NCBI GenBank assembly: GCA_023408075.1
Contig: JAEYKW010000006.1
Coordinates: forward strand, 62,001-126,000
From: Bacillota bacterium
Lineage (GTDB): Bacteria > Bacillota > Clostridia > Christensenellales > SZUA-584
Reading direction: 5' to 3'
Length of the DNA: 64,000 bases
The position numbers and the translations under genes were made by a program. Below the pieces are notes generated by a model. That model searched no databases and was not told the origin of the DNA. It saw nothing but the letters and a program-made list of their open reading frames with translations. Shown piece by piece: positions 35,512-44,281 of the stretch (position 1 is its first letter; each line of letters starts with the position of its first letter).

Positions 35512-36459
35512 TTAAAGATTATCGTTGCTCACCACACGCCCACGCCAATAATCCAAAATTTCCTTAAGCGTCTCCTCGATCCGGTATTCTGGCTCATACC
35601 CCACGTCGCTTTTAATCTTGCTGCAATCGCCATAGATCAGCGGGGCATCCGACGGACGCATCTTTGACGGGTCCTCTACAACCTTTATTGCCGTCTTGGA
35701 ATACGACAGCATCAGGTTGAGAATATCCGAAACTCTTGTGAATTTGCCCGAACCGATATTGTAAATCTCTCCGCAGCGTCCCTTTTCCATCAGCAGATAA
35801 TAGCCGCGCACAATATCGCGCACATCGCTGAAATCACGCGCCGCGCTTAAATTTCCCACCTCAAGCCGGTCAAGCAGTCCGTGCTCAATGCGGGCAATCC
35901 GGCTCGCAAAATCGGGGATCACAAATCCCGGCCTTTGCCCCGGGCCAATATGGTTGAATGCTCTGACAAGAACGATATTCAATCCAAAGTGTTTGATATA
36001 GAATTGTGCAGACTGTTCCTGCAAGGCTTTAGAAAGCGCATATGGGCTCTGCGGATTAATCGTCATGTCTTCCTTGAGCGGGCACAATTCAGGGGCCACA
36101 GTGCCGTACTGATCGGCCGAGCCGATGATCAGCATCCTGGCTTTGGGTGCCGCTTTGCGCACAGCATCCATCATGTTGACCGTACCCGCTACGTTTACCC
36201 GAAACGTGAGCGCAGGCTGCTGCCATGACAGTCCCACATTCGACTGTCCCGCCAGATGGAAAATGCAATCGGGCTGCGTATCCGCAACCACATCCAATGT
36301 GCTTTTTTCGTCAAGCAAATCCGCCTGCACGAAATTTGAAAGGCCGCTCATGCCTCTTTCGACGATATCCGTGCCATAGACTTCATAGTCTTTAGACTTT
36401 AAGTAAGCAGTTAAGTACTCTCCTACAAAACCGTTTACACCGGTAATCAGAGCTCTCAT
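35512..36459 (-). CDS. rmd: GDP-6-deoxy-D-mannose (GDP-4-keto-6-deoxymannose) reductase
   Basis: A 315-residue extended SDR. It starts RALITGVNGFVGEYL and has HLAGQSNVGLSW and the catalytic SPYALSKALQEQ. RAFNHIGPGQRPGFV is typical of RMD, which reduces the 4-keto group to give GDP-D-rhamnose. GDP-L-fucose synthase (WcaG) differs in this region. It is adjacent to gmd (three-base gap), completing the D-rhamnose pathway. D-rhamnose in an ABC-exported chain would match the Wzm/Wzt and GT4 genes at 10-16 kb, but that link is inference. Confidence 0.9.
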   Translation of the reverse strand: MRALITGVNGFVGEYLTAYLKSKDYEVYGTDIVERGMSGLSNFVQADLLDEKSTLDVVADTQPDCIFHLAGQSNVGLSWQQPALTFRVNVAGTVNMMDAVRKAAPKARMLIIGSADQYGTVAPELCPLKEDMTINPQSPYALSKALQEQSAQFYIKHFGLNIVLVRAFNHIGPGQRPGFVIPDFASRIARIEHGLLDRLEVGNLSAARDFSDVRDIVRGYYLLMEKGRCGEIYNIGSGKFTRVSDILNLMLSYSKTAIKVVEDPSKMRPSDAPLIYGDCSKIKSDVGYEPEYRIEETLKEILDYWRGRVVSNDNL

Positions 36460-36462
36460 TTT

Positions 36463-37473
36463 TTATAATCCCAAAAGTTTTGCGTCGTTGCGCGCCATCC
36501 TCGTCACGAGGTCTTCAAAGCTGTTATCGCGCTTCCAGCCAAGTTTCGTTTCCGCTTTGGTCGGGTCACCAATCAGCAGCTCCACCTCGGCGGGACGGAA
36601 GAATTTCGGGTTGACCTTGACAACGGTTTTGCCCGTCGCTTTATCAATTGCCTTTTCATTGGCATCTTCGCCCTGCCATTCCAAGTCCATACCCATCGCT
36701 TTAAAAGCGACCGTGGCAAACTCTCTGACCGTTCTCGTTTCGCCCGTCGCCACCACATAGTCGTCGGCCTTGCCCTGCTGCAGCATGAGCCACATGGCCT
36801 TCACGTAATCTTCAGCGTGGCCCCAATCCCTCTTGGCGTTCATGTTACCAAGCTCCACGCAGTCCTGAAGCCCTGCTTTGATGCGGGCTGCGCTCGATGT
36901 GATCTTTCTTGTGACAAATTCCTTGCCTCGCCGCTCAGATTCATGGTTGAACAAAATGCCCGAGCATGCAAAAATATCGAAGCTTTCGCGGTAGTTAACA
37001 GTAATCCAATGTCCGTAAAGCTTTGCGACGCCATACGGGCTTCTCGGGTAAAACGGTGTGGTTTCCTTTTGGGGAATCTCCTGCACGAGCCCGAACATCT
37101 CGCTCGTTGATGCCTGATAAAACCGTGCATCCGGCTTCGCGATGCGGATGGCTTCGAGCATGTAGAGCGCGCCAAGACCGTCCGTTTGTGCGGTCAAATC
37201 CGGCTGTTCCCAGGAAGTTTGCACAAAAGACTGTGCAGCGAGGTTATATACTTCATCCGGCTGGGCGATTTTCACCGCATTTACGAGTGATGAAAGGTCC
37301 GTCATGTCGGCGTAAATGAGTTCTACCTTGCCAATCAAATGCTCCGCATTGCCAAAATCAAGCCGGCTTGTCCGGCGTTTTATTCCATAAACCTGATACC
37401 CCTTGCTAAGCAGCAATTCCGCTAAATAAGAGCCATCCTGGCCAGTTAACCCCGTGATCAGTGCCTTTTTCAT
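36463..37473 (-). CDS. gmd: GDP-mannose 4,6-dehydratase
   Basis: A 336-residue SDR. It has ALITGLTGQDGSYLAELL at the N-terminus, YNLAAQSFV, and SPYGVAKLYGHW with the catalytic YxxxK; FNHESERRG is a Gmd signature. It forms GDP-4-keto-6-deoxymannose, used by RMD. I chose the ATG at 37473 because GGAGG lies five bases before it; a longer upstream frame start is not supported. It is first in its transcript, directly behind a strong promoter. Confidence 0.95.
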   Translation of the reverse strand: MKKALITGLTGQDGSYLAELLLSKGYQVYGIKRRTSRLDFGNAEHLIGKVELIYADMTDLSSLVNAVKIAQPDEVYNLAAQSFVQTSWEQPDLTAQTDGLGALYMLEAIRIAKPDARFYQASTSEMFGLVQEIPQKETTPFYPRSPYGVAKLYGHWITVNYRESFDIFACSGILFNHESERRGKEFVTRKITSSAARIKAGLQDCVELGNMNAKRDWGHAEDYVKAMWLMLQQGKADDYVVATGETRTVREFATVAFKAMGMDLEWQGEDANEKAIDKATGKTVVKVNPKFFRPAEVELLIGDPTKAETKLGWKRDNSFEDLVTRMARNDAKLLGL

Positions 37474-37508
37474 GTAGCCTCCACTATTTTTATTATTAAA
37501 CATTCATA

Positions 37509-37537
37509 AGTATAAAATTGATTGCTATTTCTTGCAA
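37509..37537 (-). promoter_or_regulatory. Promoter for gmd-rmd-manC-PGM
   Basis: TTGCAA and TATACT with exactly 17 bases between them on the minus strand, 35 bases before the gmd ATG. Confidence 0.7.
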
Positions 37538-37563
37538 GCATATTTTAATAAATTCAGTTTCAA

Positions 37564-38550
37564 TCACAAGCCCTTGCTCAATATCGCAAAAAAGTCGTTG
37601 ACGATTCCCTGCGGCCCTCTTAGCTTAATATAGTCTTTCGGGTGAGCGAAAAGCCTCACCCAAAGGCCGATTCTTTTTACCTTAATCGCCTCAAACCGGC
37701 CTTTTGCCAAGCGGTAAAAACGGCTCAGCGTCCTTCTCTGCGCGGCATCCAACCGGACTGCCCAATCGGCGCTCATATAGGTACCGGCTCTTTTGTACTC
37801 CTGCTCAGCGAGCGCAATTCTCTGGTCTGAAGGGTTGCCCGACAGTCTGTCGGCCAGCTGCAAATTGGCAATGCCGATTGTGTTGCCGCCATGTATGCGG
37901 TATCCCGTCAGCTCGTGATTGTAAAAATATAAGCCCCCCAGCACCGATCCGAACAGATTGATTTCCCAGTCGTGCGGGCACAAACCGGTATGATACTTCA
38001 TAAAAAATTCTCTTATCTCAGCGGTAAAAGCGAGCGTGCATCCCGGCGAAATATTGCGCCAGATGATATAATCGGGCCCAAACAGATGGACTTCCTCAGG
38101 CTTGAGTTTTCGCGTAATCAGATTGTTGTTCGATCGCCCGAAACGCAGCTTGACAGGAACCGGCTCTCCATTCTCATCAATTTTCTTAAAACCCGAATTG
38201 AGCACTTTCATATGCGCGTTTTCATTGAATCTGCCCGCCATCTCCGCGATTTTGTTATCAAACCAAATGTCGTCCTGATCGCAAAGAAAGACGATGCTGC
38301 CGGTTGTTTTGCTTATCGCCTGATGAAAGTTTTCGATATAGCCGAGGTTGTGCGTATTGACGCTGAAATGCCAGCCTGAAAGTCTGTTTTCTTCTATAAA
38401 ACCGCTAATGAGCGCCGCTGTCTGATCGGTTGAGCCGTCGTCGCAGATGATCACCTCATCGGGCTTGCGTGTTTGAGAGAGAATAGACCCAAGCTGTTTT
38501 CGGATATACTTTTCACCGTTATAGGTTGTCATCGCTATCGAAACTTTCAT
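37564..38550 (-). CDS. Glycosyltransferase family 2 (rhamnosyltransferase-like)
   Basis: A 328-residue GT-A enzyme. It opens VSIAMTTYNGEKYIRKQLGSIL and has ICDDGSTDQT and FLCDQDDIWFDNK, the QDD motif common to RfbN/RgpA-type rhamnosyl- and related transferases. The C-terminal ~90 residues are basic and lack clear membrane helices. The ATG at 38550 follows GGATAGG and keeps the gene clear of the upstream lipoprotein gene, which a longer frame would overlap. dTDP-L-rhamnose from 42.7-46 kb is a possible donor. Confidence 0.87.
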   Translation of the reverse strand: MKVSIAMTTYNGEKYIRKQLGSILSQTRKPDEVIICDDGSTDQTAALISGFIEENRLSGWHFSVNTHNLGYIENFHQAISKTTGSIVFLCDQDDIWFDNKIAEMAGRFNENAHMKVLNSGFKKIDENGEPVPVKLRFGRSNNNLITRKLKPEEVHLFGPDYIIWRNISPGCTLAFTAEIREFFMKYHTGLCPHDWEINLFGSVLGGLYFYNHELTGYRIHGGNTIGIANLQLADRLSGNPSDQRIALAEQEYKRAGTYMSADWAVRLDAAQRRTLSRFYRLAKGRFEAIKVKRIGLWVRLFAHPKDYIKLRGPQGIVNDFFAILSKGL

Positions 38551-38605
38551 GGGCCTATCCTTATCCAAAACACTATCTCCGTTTAATATAAGCTTTTTGC
38601 GGGAA

Positions 38606-39652
38606 TCAGGATTCCGTATCGAGGTGAATCCACGTGTTGCCCGGGCGCAGCACAATGGGCGCTCCCTTGTCGTCGTAATACATGGTCTGGCTCGTCGGCG
38701 ATTCCTTGCTCCACGTGCCTTTCACCATCTTGCCGCCGATATAAAAATCCGCGTTGCCGCTTCCTGTCATTTTCCACACTTTATAGACATCGATCTGCTC
38801 ATACGTTGAATACTGAACGATGATGTTTTTCACAGCGACCTGTTTGCCTGTCTCGGCGGATTTGAATTCCTTGCCTTTCATAAACCGAAGGTAAACGTCC
38901 TGCGCGGCATCGTACGTGTATGAGGTGAAGTCTTCGTATTTCGTCGACATCCCCAGTTTGATCTCAGATACATTTGCACCCGGATAGGTCACATTGCCGT
39001 CAAACTCCCATTTTAAAGGCGTCGGCGAGTAATCATAAAGCTTTTGAACTTCAAGCGGGTTGCCCATCACGTTATGCGGCGCGCCTTTGTCCTTCACACG
39101 GTAGTAGTAATCGTTCCATTTGCCCTTCAACCCATCCACATCGATTTTAATGTCGCCATGCAGTGCGTTGCCGTAGAACGTAAAGTCGGGCGCGTTGTTG
39201 TTGCCCGAGCCTGAGCCGCCGAAATGCATGAAGGGTGTGTTCCATTCCTGCTGAATGTATAAGAAGGAAACGCGTCCGCTTCTGACCGGCATCACACCTT
39301 CGGGCACATTATCCGAGAAAACACATACAAAACGGGTCACACCGCCGTCTACCGGCACCTCATAAACGACATCAGCCGTCTGAAGCCCCGTCTGAGGACG
39401 GGCCGCAGGAGAATTCTCAATCACAACCATCACGGGCTTGTATTCGCCTTTATACTGCAGCCCCGTTGTATACGACATATCCTCCGGTCTCGGGGTCGGG
39501 GTCGGCACGGGTGTCGGGGTCGGCACAGGCGTCGGCGCGGAAGTCGCCTTCGGGGTCGGCGTCGGCGTCGGGGACGGCTCCGGCGCAGCGCATGATACCA
39601 TCACCATCGCCGCCATGACAAACACCAAAAGAAAAACGAGAACTCGTTTCAT
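38606..39652 (-). CDS. DUF3048 (YerB-like) lipoprotein
   Basis: A 348-residue secreted lipoprotein. A signal peptide (1-20) ends in the lipobox MVSC, so Cys21 should be lipidated. A Pro/Thr-rich spacer of about 35 residues (PTPTP, VPTPTP repeats) follows. Then comes the DUF3048 fold, with RPQTGLQTADVVYEVPVDGG and MPVRSGRVSFLYIQQEW. The function of the family is not established. Its position between a GT2 gene and an O-antigen-ligase-like gene suggests an envelope role. It has its own extended -10 promoter and a GGAGG site. The spacer is coded by a visible GGGGTCGGC-type tandem repeat. Confidence 0.9.
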   Translation of the reverse strand: MKRVLVFLLVFVMAAMVMVSCAAPEPSPTPTPTPKATSAPTPVPTPTPVPTPTPRPEDMSYTTGLQYKGEYKPVMVVIENSPAARPQTGLQTADVVYEVPVDGGVTRFVCVFSDNVPEGVMPVRSGRVSFLYIQQEWNTPFMHFGGSGSGNNNAPDFTFYGNALHGDIKIDVDGLKGKWNDYYYRVKDKGAPHNVMGNPLEVQKLYDYSPTPLKWEFDGNVTYPGANVSEIKLGMSTKYEDFTSYTYDAAQDVYLRFMKGKEFKSAETGKQVAVKNIIVQYSTYEQIDVYKVWKMTGSGNADFYIGGKMVKGTWSKESPTSQTMYYDDKGAPIVLRPGNTWIHLDTES

Positions 39653-39695
39653 AATGCCTCCATTTTCAACAAGTTATTCACAATATATTACTGTG

Positions 39696-39724
39696 ATTCT
39701 AGCATACCGCAATCAACATAGCAA
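39696..39724 (-). promoter_or_regulatory. Extended -10 promoter for the DUF3048 gene
   Basis: TTGCTA, 17 bases, TAGAAT on the minus strand, with a TG dinucleotide one base before the -10, 44 bases ahead of the ATG. Confidence 0.65.
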
Positions 39725-39769
39725 TATATTCAAGCCCGCAGGGGGAGAATGCCAAACTCTCTGCCGCCT

Positions 39770-41083
39770 TTATTGCGGCACAGGCTCCACGCTTTTTTGA
39801 GCAAAAACAGCCGCGATCAGCACCGCATATATGGAAAAACCGATCGGGCTCGTGATGAACGGATTGAAGTATGACGCCACAATCAGGCAGCCGGTCACGC
39901 TCATCATCACAATCAGTGTGGCGGTGTCTTCTTTATTTTTCCATCTCTTTGCCGCCGCCGCATACGGATGAATCAGCACAGACATAAACACAATGAGGCC
40001 GATTACACCCGTTTTGCTCATGAGGTCAAGATACGTGTATTCGATTTTGCCGATGCCGGGCCGCCCGTCGTTGATTTCGAGCCCGAGCCCTTTTCCGAGC
40101 ACAAAGTTGCCTTCAATCACGTCGCACGCTTCGTTGAACCGGACCGCCCGAATGCCTTCCGATTCGAGCTGTATCAGCAGCTGCTCGTCGTTTTCCACCT
40201 CGGCACTGTGGATCGGGTCCAGCGTGATGCGCTCCATGACATTGGAAAACACGCCTTCGTAGCCATAGCCCGCCCAGGAGAGCATCACGAAAACCGCAAA
40301 AGCGCCGAGCGCAATGCCTATGCCTTTGAGTACGGCTCCGAGCTTTTTGCGGTTCAGCACAATGAATATGGCCGCAGCAGCCAAAGACCCGAGCCAGATG
40401 GACCGCGTATACGTGAGCACAATCGCGATAAACGACAGCGACATGAACAAATACGCCGACCATTTTCCCGCTTTATCCGGCTTAATGGGCTGCAGAGTCT
40501 CAGAGAAGAAATAGATGAACGGCAATATGAAACAGATTGAACTTCTGAAAAATATACGGTATATTCTTTCGTCGAAATTGAACAGCCCGCCAAGCTGCAC
40601 GGTGTTGATTGCGAAATTAAACGTCTGAATGCTTCTCTGCGCCATCACCATAAATACGAAATGCAGGATGACGGTAAAGAAAACAAGCACCAACGATGCA
40701 TAACTGGCGATTTTGATCAGCGTTTTGACCTTATCCTCGGTGTCCACCACAGCAAGATAGGCAGGTACAATGGCCAAAAACGCATAGCTTGTGAGATCGG
40801 CCACGATAAACTGCGGGTTGTTGCCCCGCAGCATGCCGTTAACCAAAGCGATGCCGATCACAAGCGCAAAAACCAGCATATTGATGACCGCCGTGTTTTT
40901 TATTATCGCTTTGAGCTTTATGATGATGAACGGCAGAGAAAGAAGAAAAGCCACAATAAACAGCCACATTCTGATACTGAGCGGCCCGATCTCGAGCCAC
41001 CTTCCGCTTGACCCCACAATGCATTCGCAGGTCAGCACAACGAGCGCCGCATAGGCCGCCTTTTTTAAGAAACTTAAAAACAT
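39770..41083 (-). CDS. O-antigen ligase/polymerase-like membrane protein (Wzy/WaaL superfamily)
   Basis: A 437-residue protein with about eleven to twelve helices and one large external loop (roughly 270-345) rich in charged residues, which ends before TYLDLMSKTGVIGLIVF. This matches the O-antigen ligase domain (PF04932) of polymerases and ligases. It would either polymerise repeat units flipped by the MOP transporter or attach a finished chain to its carrier; sequence cannot separate these. I prefer the ATG at 41083 (AAGGAC upstream). An ATG at 41107 would add eight residues. Confidence 0.82.
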   Translation of the reverse strand: MFLSFLKKAAYAALVVLTCECIVGSSGRWLEIGPLSIRMWLFIVAFLLSLPFIIIKLKAIIKNTAVINMLVFALVIGIALVNGMLRGNNPQFIVADLTSYAFLAIVPAYLAVVDTEDKVKTLIKIASYASLVLVFFTVILHFVFMVMAQRSIQTFNFAINTVQLGGLFNFDERIYRIFFRSSICFILPFIYFFSETLQPIKPDKAGKWSAYLFMSLSFIAIVLTYTRSIWLGSLAAAAIFIVLNRKKLGAVLKGIGIALGAFAVFVMLSWAGYGYEGVFSNVMERITLDPIHSAEVENDEQLLIQLESEGIRAVRFNEACDVIEGNFVLGKGLGLEINDGRPGIGKIEYTYLDLMSKTGVIGLIVFMSVLIHPYAAAAKRWKNKEDTATLIVMMSVTGCLIVASYFNPFITSPIGFSIYAVLIAAVFAQKSVEPVPQ

Positions 41084-41113
41084 ACGGTCATGTCCTTTAC
41101 CCCACATATATCT

Positions 41114-41866
41114 CTATAATAACAGTTTAAGCCGTCTTCGCAGCAGCAGCAGAGCGACCCTCAGCTTCGGTTCGCCGTACTTGCGGCCGAAGTATTGAAC
41201 GTCCTTTTTAAAAATGCCGTAACGCCGCATCGCGTCCTGCCTGCTCTGCTTTTGGCTCCCCGAAAACTGCTGGTCTATCGTCACGTCCAGTATATGTACC
41301 TTCGACTTGTCATGGCCGACGATATCGCGTATGAACGCATGATCGACATAGTCCAGAAACAGGCTCTCGTCGTACCGGTAGCCGTGAAACACGCGGGCGC
41401 GAATCGCAAGGCCGGAATTGATGGCTGTCAGATTCATCGGAGGAATATCCGCCACGCTTGCCGCCCTGCGCCCCCTGAGCCCTTTAAATATGCACGGAGA
41501 GAGCATGCCGTTCGCGTCCTTCACAACAGGCGCGAATATATCGATGCCGCCGTATTTTTTTGCATCGGCTCTGAGTGCCGCAAAATATTCCGGCCCGAAC
41601 GCCGTATCGTCATCAAACAGGCAGACGAGGCCGTCATGCCCAATCAGGTTGATTGCTTTGTTGTAAGCCTTGCTGAGCCCCATATTGCCGCCCATGCCGA
41701 TGTATGTATACCCCGCTTTTGCAGCGAGTGCCCCATTCCCCATGTCACGCGTGCTGTTGTCCGCCACATAAACAGCAAGCCCCTCGATGCCCGATAACGA
41801 CGCGAACGCGGCGCACTCCGATATGCGTTTGTTATAGACCACGACCACAACGCTGATGCTACACAT
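41114..41866 (-). CDS. Glycosyltransferase family 2
   Basis: A 250-residue GT-A enzyme. It starts ISVVVVVYNKRISECAAF, with VYVADNSTRDMGN in place of the usual acidic NDG loop, and has CLFDDDTAFGPEY as the metal-binding DDD motif, then NSGLAIRARVF. The form resembles rhamnosyl- or galactofuranosyl-type GT2 enzymes of rhamnose-glucan loci. The ATG at 41866 overlaps the preceding GT2 gene by eight bases, and GGAG lies upstream. The donor is unknown. Confidence 0.84.
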   Translation of the reverse strand: MCSISVVVVVYNKRISECAAFASLSGIEGLAVYVADNSTRDMGNGALAAKAGYTYIGMGGNMGLSKAYNKAINLIGHDGLVCLFDDDTAFGPEYFAALRADAKKYGGIDIFAPVVKDANGMLSPCIFKGLRGRRAASVADIPPMNLTAINSGLAIRARVFHGYRYDESLFLDYVDHAFIRDIVGHDKSKVHILDVTIDQQFSGSQKQSRQDAMRRYGIFKKDVQYFGRKYGEPKLRVALLLLRRRLKLLL

Positions 41867-42572
41867 GGCGGTTTCTCCGTTTCAGATACGCGCCCGTGAT
41901 GCTGAGCCGCCAGATGAGCTTTTGCAGCAAGCCCGCTTTTTCGCGCCCTGTTGCCGTGCCGCCGTGCCTGCGGTAGTAAATCAGCGGCTTATCGATATAA
42001 GCCACGGTTCCGAGACGGGCCGCGAGTATGCCGATCCACTGGTCATGCATCGGCAGATTGGCGGGGAACGGCAGCACGGTGCTCAGCAGCTCCCGCTTGA
42101 ACGCCATGCAGCAGCCCATGTAGCGGTTGCGCACGATGCTGCGAAACGCGCCCGCATGAAAAAAGCCGCCCGTCACCGATGCCTTTTGGACACGGAGCGA
42201 AGCGTCCGTCACATACGCGTCGTGGATGACCGCTGTCACGCCTTCTTTTTGCAGCGCCTCGAGGCAGCAGGAAAGCTTGTCCTGCGCCCACACGTCATCC
42301 TGATCCGAAAGAAAAATATACTCTCCGCGCGCAGACTGAAGCGCGTTTTCAAAGTTTCGGACAACGCCCTGCCCCGGCCCCTGCACAAAAACAATCCGCC
42401 TGTCGGTTTGCGAAAACTGGCGGATTAATTGTTCGGATTGGTCGCTTGACGGGTCAAGAGAAATCACCAGCTCGTCATTTGGCCCAAGCTGGCTCAAAAT
42501 GGATGCCACTTGCTCTTGCAAATATGTGTTACCGTTATAAACGGCCATCGCAGCCGATACGCGAATACTCAT
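41859..42572 (-). CDS. Glycosyltransferase family 2 (rhamnosyltransferase-like)
   Basis: A 237-residue GT-A enzyme. It has SAAMAVYNGNTYLQEQVASIL, then VISLDPSSDQSEQLI and FLSDQDDVWAQDKL with the QDD metal motif. It continues GCCMAFKRELL and MHDQWIGILAA, where the HD.W motif is the catalytic-base region of RfbN/CpsI-type enzymes. It is similar in layout to the enzyme at 37564-38550. A weak TACAAT -10 lies upstream near 42610. The gene fits attachment of rhamnose made by the adjacent rfb genes. Confidence 0.86.
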   Translation of the reverse strand: MSIRVSAAMAVYNGNTYLQEQVASILSQLGPNDELVISLDPSSDQSEQLIRQFSQTDRRIVFVQGPGQGVVRNFENALQSARGEYIFLSDQDDVWAQDKLSCCLEALQKEGVTAVIHDAYVTDASLRVQKASVTGGFFHAGAFRSIVRNRYMGCCMAFKRELLSTVLPFPANLPMHDQWIGILAARLGTVAYIDKPLIYYRRHGGTATGREKAGLLQKLIWRLSITGAYLKRRNRHV

Positions 42573-42659
42573 CCATTTTCCTTTATCATCAGATTTTTGT
42601 ATTGTATCATACTTTCTGGCTCAGAAAAAGCCCTTGTCTGCCATGGACGTTAAACCGTT

Positions 42660-43715
42660 TTATTTGCCTCCGTAATAGCTGTCGTAATACGCCGTATACG
42701 CGCCCGAACGCACACGCGAGAGCCATTCGCCGTTCTCAAGATACCAGCCGATGGTCTCCTTGATGCCCTGCTCAAACGTGTACCTCGGCGACCATCCGAG
42801 CTCGGATGTGATTTTCGTGTTGTCAATCGCATAGCGGCGGTCGTGGCCCAAACGGTCCTCCACGTATCTGATCAGTTCCTCCGGTTTTCCAAGCGATGAA
42901 AGTATAAGCCGGACAATCTCGATGTTCGCCTTTTCGTTGTTGCCGCCGATGTTATAAACCTCGCCGGGTTTGCCCTTTTGCAGCACCGTATAAATTCCGC
43001 TGCAATGGTCGCTCACGTGCAGCCAGTCCCTCACCTGCATGCCGTCGCCGTAAACGGGCAGCGGCTTATCCTCGCACGCATTGCCGATCATGAGCGGAAT
43101 CAGCTTTTCGGGAAATTGGTACGGCCCGTAGTTGTTCGAACAGCGCGTGATGTTCACGGGCAACCTGTATGTCTTGCTGTAAGCGCGCACCAGCATATCC
43201 GCGGATGCCTTGCTGGCCGAATACGGGCTGTTGGGCGCAAGCGGCGTCGTCTCGGAAAAAAGGCCTGTCTTCCCAAGCGCGCCGTATACCTCGTCCGTGG
43301 ATACCTGAAGGTATTTGACGCCGTCGCGGTAAGACGGATATCCTCTGTCATCCTTGCCTGTCTGCCAGCTTGATTTCGCGGCATGCAGCAAGCACTGCGT
43401 GCCCATCACGTTGGTCTGCACAAAAACCTCGGGCTCCATAATGCTTCGGTCCACATGGCTTTCCGCCGCAAAGTTGACCACGGCGTCAAAGCCGTATTCG
43501 TCAAACAGCGCCTTTAGCAGCTTTGCGTCCGTGATGTCGCCTTTCACAAATATATGACGCGGATTGCCCTCAAGGTCCTGTAAGTTTTCAAGGTTGCCCG
43601 CATAGGTCAGCGCATCGAGATTGACGATCGTCCAACCGCTCTGCACGTTGACCAGATATTTTACAAAATTGGAGCCGATAAATCCCGCTCCGCCTGTGAC
43701 CAAAACGTTTTTCAT
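42660..43715 (-). CDS. rfbB: dTDP-glucose 4,6-dehydratase
   Basis: A 351-residue SDR forming dTDP-4-keto-6-deoxyglucose. It has KNVLVTGGAGFIGSNFVKYL, NFAAESHVDRSI, STDEVYGALG, and PYSASKASADMLVRAY with YxxxK, all diagnostic of RmlB. It follows rfbC by 17 bases. It completes, with rfbC, rfbA and rfbD, a full dTDP-L-rhamnose set in gene order D-A-C-B along the transcript. Confidence 0.96.
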   Translation of the reverse strand: MKNVLVTGGAGFIGSNFVKYLVNVQSGWTIVNLDALTYAGNLENLQDLEGNPRHIFVKGDITDAKLLKALFDEYGFDAVVNFAAESHVDRSIMEPEVFVQTNVMGTQCLLHAAKSSWQTGKDDRGYPSYRDGVKYLQVSTDEVYGALGKTGLFSETTPLAPNSPYSASKASADMLVRAYSKTYRLPVNITRCSNNYGPYQFPEKLIPLMIGNACEDKPLPVYGDGMQVRDWLHVSDHCSGIYTVLQKGKPGEVYNIGGNNEKANIEIVRLILSSLGKPEELIRYVEDRLGHDRRYAIDNTKITSELGWSPRYTFEQGIKETIGWYLENGEWLSRVRSGAYTAYYDSYYGGK

Positions 43716-43732
43716 ACGATACCCCGCTAAAA

Positions 43733-44281
43733 TTAATAGCCCGCCTGCTTCAGGCCGGGAAGCTTTTTGTCCTTATCGGACAATATGATTTCCATGCCGT
43801 CCGCCGGCCAGTCGATACCGATATCCGGGTCGTTATATATGATGCCTGCGTCAAACTCAGGATGATAGATCTGTGTGCACTTGTATGTAAAAACCGCCAC
43901 GTCCGACAATACGAGATAGCCGTGGGCAAAGCCCTCGGGAACATAGAGCATGCGTTTGTTCTCGCCGGTCAATACCTCGCCCACATACTTGCCGTACGTC
44001 GGCGACCCCGCCCGCAAATCCACGCCCACATCATACACGGCGCCCGCAATCACGCGAACGAGCTTGCCTTGGGAAAACTGCGTCTGCAGATGCAGCCCGC
44101 GCAGCACACCCTTGCTTGACATCGACTGGTTATCCTGAACGAATGTCATGGAAAGCCCCGCCTTTGCGAACGCATCCTCGCGGTATGTCTCCATAAAATA
44201 GCCGCGTGCGTCTGGAAATACCGGCGGCTCCACAATCACCATGCCGTTGATCGCCGTTTCTGTAACTTTAATGTCCGCCAT
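43733..44281 (-). CDS. rfbC: dTDP-4-dehydrorhamnose 3,5-epimerase
   Basis: A 182-residue cupin epimerase. It has PPVFPDARGYFMETYRED, SMSSKGVLRGLHLQ with the catalytic His, GKLVRVIAGAVYDVGVDLR, and VPEGFAHGYLVLSD. The ATG at 44281 follows GGGCAGGA and overlaps the rfbA stop by 14 bases; a longer frame inside rfbA is unlikely. Length and motifs are typical of RmlC. Confidence 0.95.
   Translation of the reverse strand: MADIKVTETAINGMVIVEPPVFPDARGYFMETYREDAFAKAGLSMTFVQDNQSMSSKGVLRGLHLQTQFSQGKLVRVIAGAVYDVGVDLRAGSPTYGKYVGEVLTGENKRMLYVPEGFAHGYLVLSDVAVFTYKCTQIYHPEFDAGIIYNDPDIGIDWPADGMEIILSDKDKKLPGLKQAGY

Noticed and set aside
39466..39592. GGGGTCGGC tandem repeat as a possible non-coding element
   Set aside because: It encodes the Pro/Thr spacer of the DUF3048 lipoprotein in frame.
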